Positions 13,029-15,632 of a stretch of 15,632 nt of DNA are shown piece after piece. Under the pieces are notes generated by a model, which saw nothing but the letters and a program-made list of their open reading frames with translations, had not been told where the DNA came from and searched no databases. Made by a program: the position numbers and the translations under genes. The number at the start of each line of letters is the position of its first letter. The first letter of the stretch is position 1. This DNA is from Nitriliruptorales bacterium (GTDB lineage: Bacteria > Actinomycetota > Nitriliruptoria > Euzebyales > Egibacteraceae), in the NCBI GenBank assembly GCA_007126835.1, contig SLAO01000030.1, positions 1-15,632 of the forward strand, in the 5' to 3' direction.

Positions 13029-13420
13029 GCCAGGAGCAGGAGCAGCACCAAGCCGGCGCCGAACGTCCCCGCGCTGAAGCGCAGCAGGGAGCGGGTGACC
13101 CGCTGCCGGTAGTGCTCGCGTTCCGCGTTGTAGGCGACGGTGGTGATCGCCGCGTCGGGGTGACGGCGACTGACCCGGCCACCGCGCCGCTCTTCGCTGG
13201 CGGCGCGAACCGTGCGCAGACGATCGTAGGCCGCCCGCCGTGCGGAGCTTCCGAGCACCTCCCACGCGGCGTTGGCTGCGCGGGCGCGCGCGGCGGCGCG
13301 CGGGTCGTCCGGACGGTGGTCGGGGTGGTTGGCCCGCATCAGGCGCAGGTACGCGGCGCGAATCTCGTCCGCGTCTGCGTCGGGCCGCACTCCTAGGGTC
13401 TGGTAGTGGTCCGGCAGCAT
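13025..13420 (-). CDS. J-domain protein with C-terminal membrane anchor
   Basis: The 131 residues start with a J-domain: HYQTLGVRPDADADEIRAAY (5-24), the diagnostic HPD at 32-34 (RANHPDHRP) and AANAAWEVLGSSARRAAYDR ending the fourth helix. J-domains stimulate the ATPase of DnaK-type HSP70s. No Gly/Phe region, zinc-finger or substrate-binding domain follows. Instead there is an Arg-rich spacer and a hydrophobic stretch from about 114 to the end (FGAGLVLLLLLA), so it looks tail-anchored with the J-domain in the cytosol. The start ATG 13420 is set by the -10 box 8 bases upstream; an upstream TTG is less likely. Confidence 0.87.
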   Translation of the reverse strand: MLPDHYQTLGVRPDADADEIRAAYLRLMRANHPDHRPDDPRAAARARAANAAWEVLGSSARRAAYDRLRTVRAASEERRGGRVSRRHPDAAITTVAYNAEREHYRQRVTRSLLRFSAGTFGAGLVLLLLLA

Positions 13421-13428
13421 CGCGCGCA

Positions 13429-13434
13429 AGGGTA
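13429..13434 (-). promoter_or_regulatory. -10 box for the J-domain gene, leaderless type
   Basis: Read on the minus strand, TACCCT (13434-13429) is followed by 8 bases and then ATG 13420. There is no Shine-Dalgarno sequence in the interval. Confidence 0.45.
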
Positions 13435-13457
13435 GCGCCCGGTCGGTTCGTCGGAGC

Positions 13458-13525
13458 CCTGCCTACGTGGGCAGGTCCTGGGGCGGGTTGTGCGAGCCAC
13501 TCCGGGCACCGGTGGCGATGGTGCC
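13458..13525 (-). terminator. Two short hairpins downstream of the AlkA-like gene
   Basis: GGCACC 13505-13510 pairs with GGTGCC 13520-13525, 2 bases beyond the stop of the glycosylase gene. CCTGCC 13458-13463 pairs with GGCAGG 13470-13475 further down. Neither is followed by a T tract on the minus strand, so termination is only possible. Confidence 0.25.
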
Positions 13526-13527
13526 GA

Positions 13528-14496
13528 TCACCAGTAGCGATGTGCGGACAGCCGAGCGCGGGGCGCACGCCGGCCGGGGGGTGCCACGACCCGGCGTGAC
13601 ACCGCCATGAGGATGAGGCGGATGACCCGACCGCGCTGGCCGGTGAAGGGGGCAAGCAGCTCCAGCATCGCGCCATCGTCGGCGAACCGATCGCCGGCGA
13701 GCACGTGACCGACGAGCCCCGGCAGGTTGTAGTCGCCCACGCTGACCGCGTCGGGATCACCCAGCGCGCCGCGCGCTTCGGCGCTGGTCCAGGCACCGAT
13801 CCCGGGCAGGGCGGTGACTCGGGCGTCGAACTGCCGCCAGTCTCCCGCCGCGCGAACCAGGCGGGGCTCCTCGGCCGCCGCCGCCCGCAGCGAGCGCGCC
13901 CCACGGGTTGACATCCCACACCGACGGAAGGTCCAGTCAGGCGTTGCGCGGACCGTCGCCGCCGTCGGCCATGCCGTCAGATCGCCCGCCGCAACGCCCG
14001 TCGCCGAAGCGAACTGCGCGATGGATCGATGCGCTTCCACGCTTTGCACGAGCTGGGCGGGGACGGCCCGGCCGATCGCCTCGGTCACGCGAGGCAGCCG
14101 ACCGAGCCGGGGCCACCACCCGACCTCCTGCGCAAGGGTGGCGATGCGTCGGTCGGCGGCGGCTAGGTCGTCCAGCGGCGAAGGGTCGTCGCGAAGCCCC
14201 ACCCAGGCCGCCCCGGCTTCGACGGCGGCGTCTGCCTCGGCGGGGGGCGTGTCAGGCGAGCCCCACACCCTGACTGTCGTATTGCCATTGCCCGCCCAGG
14301 CCTCGAGGACCAGCGGCCCTCCGGTGCCAGGTTCTGCGCGCCGGACCACCGGTCCAGGTCCCCGACGGGCAACCGCCCCGGTGCGCGTGCGGTCGCAGCC
14401 CACCGCGTCGAGGTCGGTCGGCAGCTCCCAGCGGCCGGTCGCCAGGAGGGCGCGGGGTGCCCCGTGAAGCGGGGTCGAGACGAAAGCTTGGCTCAC
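13528..14496 (-). CDS. AlkA-like DNA-3-methyladenine glycosylase (HhH-GPD family)
   Basis: The 322 residues include an HhH-GPD region at about 140-290. AQEVGWWPRLGRLPRV and PAQLVQSVEAHRSIAQFAS belong to the N-terminal half of this fold. The helix-hairpin-helix is ALPGIGAWTSAEARGA (about 228-243) and the catalytic Asp255 lies in VSVGDYNLPG. It would excise alkylated purines in base-excision repair. The first 90 or so residues resemble the AlkA N-terminal domain in position but are diverged. The start is GTG 14496. The C-terminus is Arg-rich (PPGRRAPRARLSAHRYW), as in many actinobacterial relatives. It is on the same strand as the sigma gene but behind its terminator. Confidence 0.87.
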   Translation of the reverse strand: MSQAFVSTPLHGAPRALLATGRWELPTDLDAVGCDRTRTGAVARRGPGPVVRRAEPGTGGPLVLEAWAGNGNTTVRVWGSPDTPPAEADAAVEAGAAWVGLRDDPSPLDDLAAADRRIATLAQEVGWWPRLGRLPRVTEAIGRAVPAQLVQSVEAHRSIAQFASATGVAAGDLTAWPTAATVRATPDWTFRRCGMSTRGARSLRAAAAEEPRLVRAAGDWRQFDARVTALPGIGAWTSAEARGALGDPDAVSVGDYNLPGLVGHVLAGDRFADDGAMLELLAPFTGQRGRVIRLILMAVSRRVVAPPGRRAPRARLSAHRYW

Positions 14497-14503
14497 GACT
14501 GGC

Positions 14504-14509
14504 AGAGTG
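14504..14509 (-). promoter_or_regulatory. Possible -10 box for the AlkA-like gene
   Basis: On the minus strand CACTCT (14509-14504) lies 7 bases before GTG 14496, fitting NANNNT and the leaderless geometry seen at other genes here. The adjoining palindrome at 14514-14530 fills the expected -10/-35 spacer. Confidence 0.3.
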
Positions 14510-14513
14510 CCAC

Positions 14514-14530
14514 AGGGGTGTCACACCCCT
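14514..14530. promoter_or_regulatory. Operator-like palindrome upstream of the AlkA-like gene
   Basis: AGGGGTG-TCA-CACCCCT has perfect 7-bp arms and a 3-base centre. It starts 18 bases before the GTG of the glycosylase gene, immediately behind the possible -10 box. Its left half with flanks (CAGGGGTGTCA, 14513-14523) is repeated exactly at 14660-14670 over the sigma-gene stop. Confidence 0.45.
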
Positions 14531-14540
14531 TGTCGCCCGC

Positions 14541-14600
14541 CGGTGTGTCGCACCCGCGGTGTGCCGCACCGCGGTGTGCCGCACAGGCGGTGTGCCGCGC
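14541..14600. repeat. Four tandem 13-mers CGGTGTGYCGCRC with 15-16 bp period
   Basis: Copies start at 14541 (CGGTGTGTCGCAC), 14557 and 14572 (both CGGTGTGCCGCAC) and 14588 (CGGTGTGCCGCGC), separated by 2-3 bases. Each contains the near-palindrome GTGCCGCAC. The block is non-coding, between the sigma terminator and the AlkA-like gene. Confidence 0.85.
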
Positions 14601-14611
14601 GCTCCGACGCA

Positions 14612-14642
14612 AATCGACCCCGGCGCCGGGCCGGGGTCGATT
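14612..14642 (-). terminator. Strong hairpin terminator of the sigma-factor gene
   Basis: AATCGACCCCGGC (14612-14624) pairs perfectly with GCCGGGGTCGATT (14630-14642) across a 5-base loop, a 13-bp stem. It is 25 bases after the sigma-gene stop. On the minus strand it ends in a short ATTT, so the U tract is short, as is usual in actinobacteria. Confidence 0.75.
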
Positions 14643-14667
14643 CGTCTGCGGGAACTCGCCAGGGGTG

Positions 14668-15576
<909 letters not shown>

Positions 15577-15632
15577 TGATCCTGCCTCCCATCGCTTTGT
15601 GCTCGCGTTCACATACCTTCCCAACAACTGAT

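Noticed and set aside
12965..13396. Plus-strand frame starting on a third GTGA overlap after the 12528-12968 gene
   Set aside because: The overlap is tempting, but the frame is antisense to a J-domain gene with a clear HPD motif and -10 box, and its product shows no domain.
14541..14600. CRISPR array
   Set aside because: Units are 13 bp with 2-3 base spacers, no unique spacers and no cas genes; a tandem repeat instead.

Overview
The window is about 70% G+C, with GTG starts, ATGA/GTGA overlaps between neighbouring genes and several leaderless-type promoters. It also carries an actinobacterial mix of genes: a 204-residue GpmA, a stand-alone 5'-3' exonuclease, a Nei-type glycosylase and an RpoD-like group 2 sigma factor. 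This points to a high-GC actinobacterium. Genus cannot be read from the sequence, and I see no phage, insertion sequence, CRISPR array, tRNA or rRNA.

Positions 1-4951 (+ strand) are the distal part of an ethanolamine-utilisation (Eut) bacterial microcompartment operon. In order: the last 35 codons of eutC (ethanolamine ammonia-lyase small subunit); eutL (trimeric shell protein); eutE (CoA-acylating acetaldehyde dehydrogenase with a C-terminal helix that looks like an encapsulation tag); a eutM-type hexameric shell protein whose reading frame continues upstream into a small Cys/His putative zinc-binding domain with its own start and ribosome site; eutJ (actin/HSP70-fold chaperone-like protein); a tandem-domain BMC-T protein of the type known from Rhodococcus/Mycobacterium (RMM) compartments; and a 138-residue protein joining a EutQ/EutT-like N-terminal segment to a Gly/Ala/Pro linker and a C-terminal amphipathic helix. 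Together these encode the lyase, the aldehyde dehydrogenase and much of the shell. The first Eut genes (eutB, most of eutC and probably eutA, eutN and eutD/pduL) must lie outside the window. The dual-start zinc-domain EutM and the 138-residue protein are the least explained components.

Positions 5016-10027 hold housekeeping and stress genes in mixed orientation: nei (+), a very acidic SurA-N-like lipoprotein (+), a small membrane/zinc-ribbon protein (+), gpmA (-), a DUF411 lipoprotein (-), a HAD phosphatase/mutase-like gene (+) and a TetR regulator (-). Positions 10294-11022 hold a short-chain dehydrogenase (-).

Positions 11105-12968 (+) are a three-gene coupled cluster: a 5'-3' exonuclease followed by two unrecognised proteins, each starting on a GTGA overlap. 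Then come three minus-strand genes, read from the right: a group 2 sigma-70 factor with a strong hairpin terminator, a repeat-rich intergenic region, an AlkA-like DNA glycosylase, and a tail-anchored J-domain protein.

No gene-free stretch exceeds 300 bases. The longest are 8419-8688 (holds the HAD promoter, little else seen), 10028-10293 (holds a 13-bp inverted repeat and the TetR promoter) and 14497-14667 (holds the sigma terminator, four tandem 13-mers and an operator-like palindrome).
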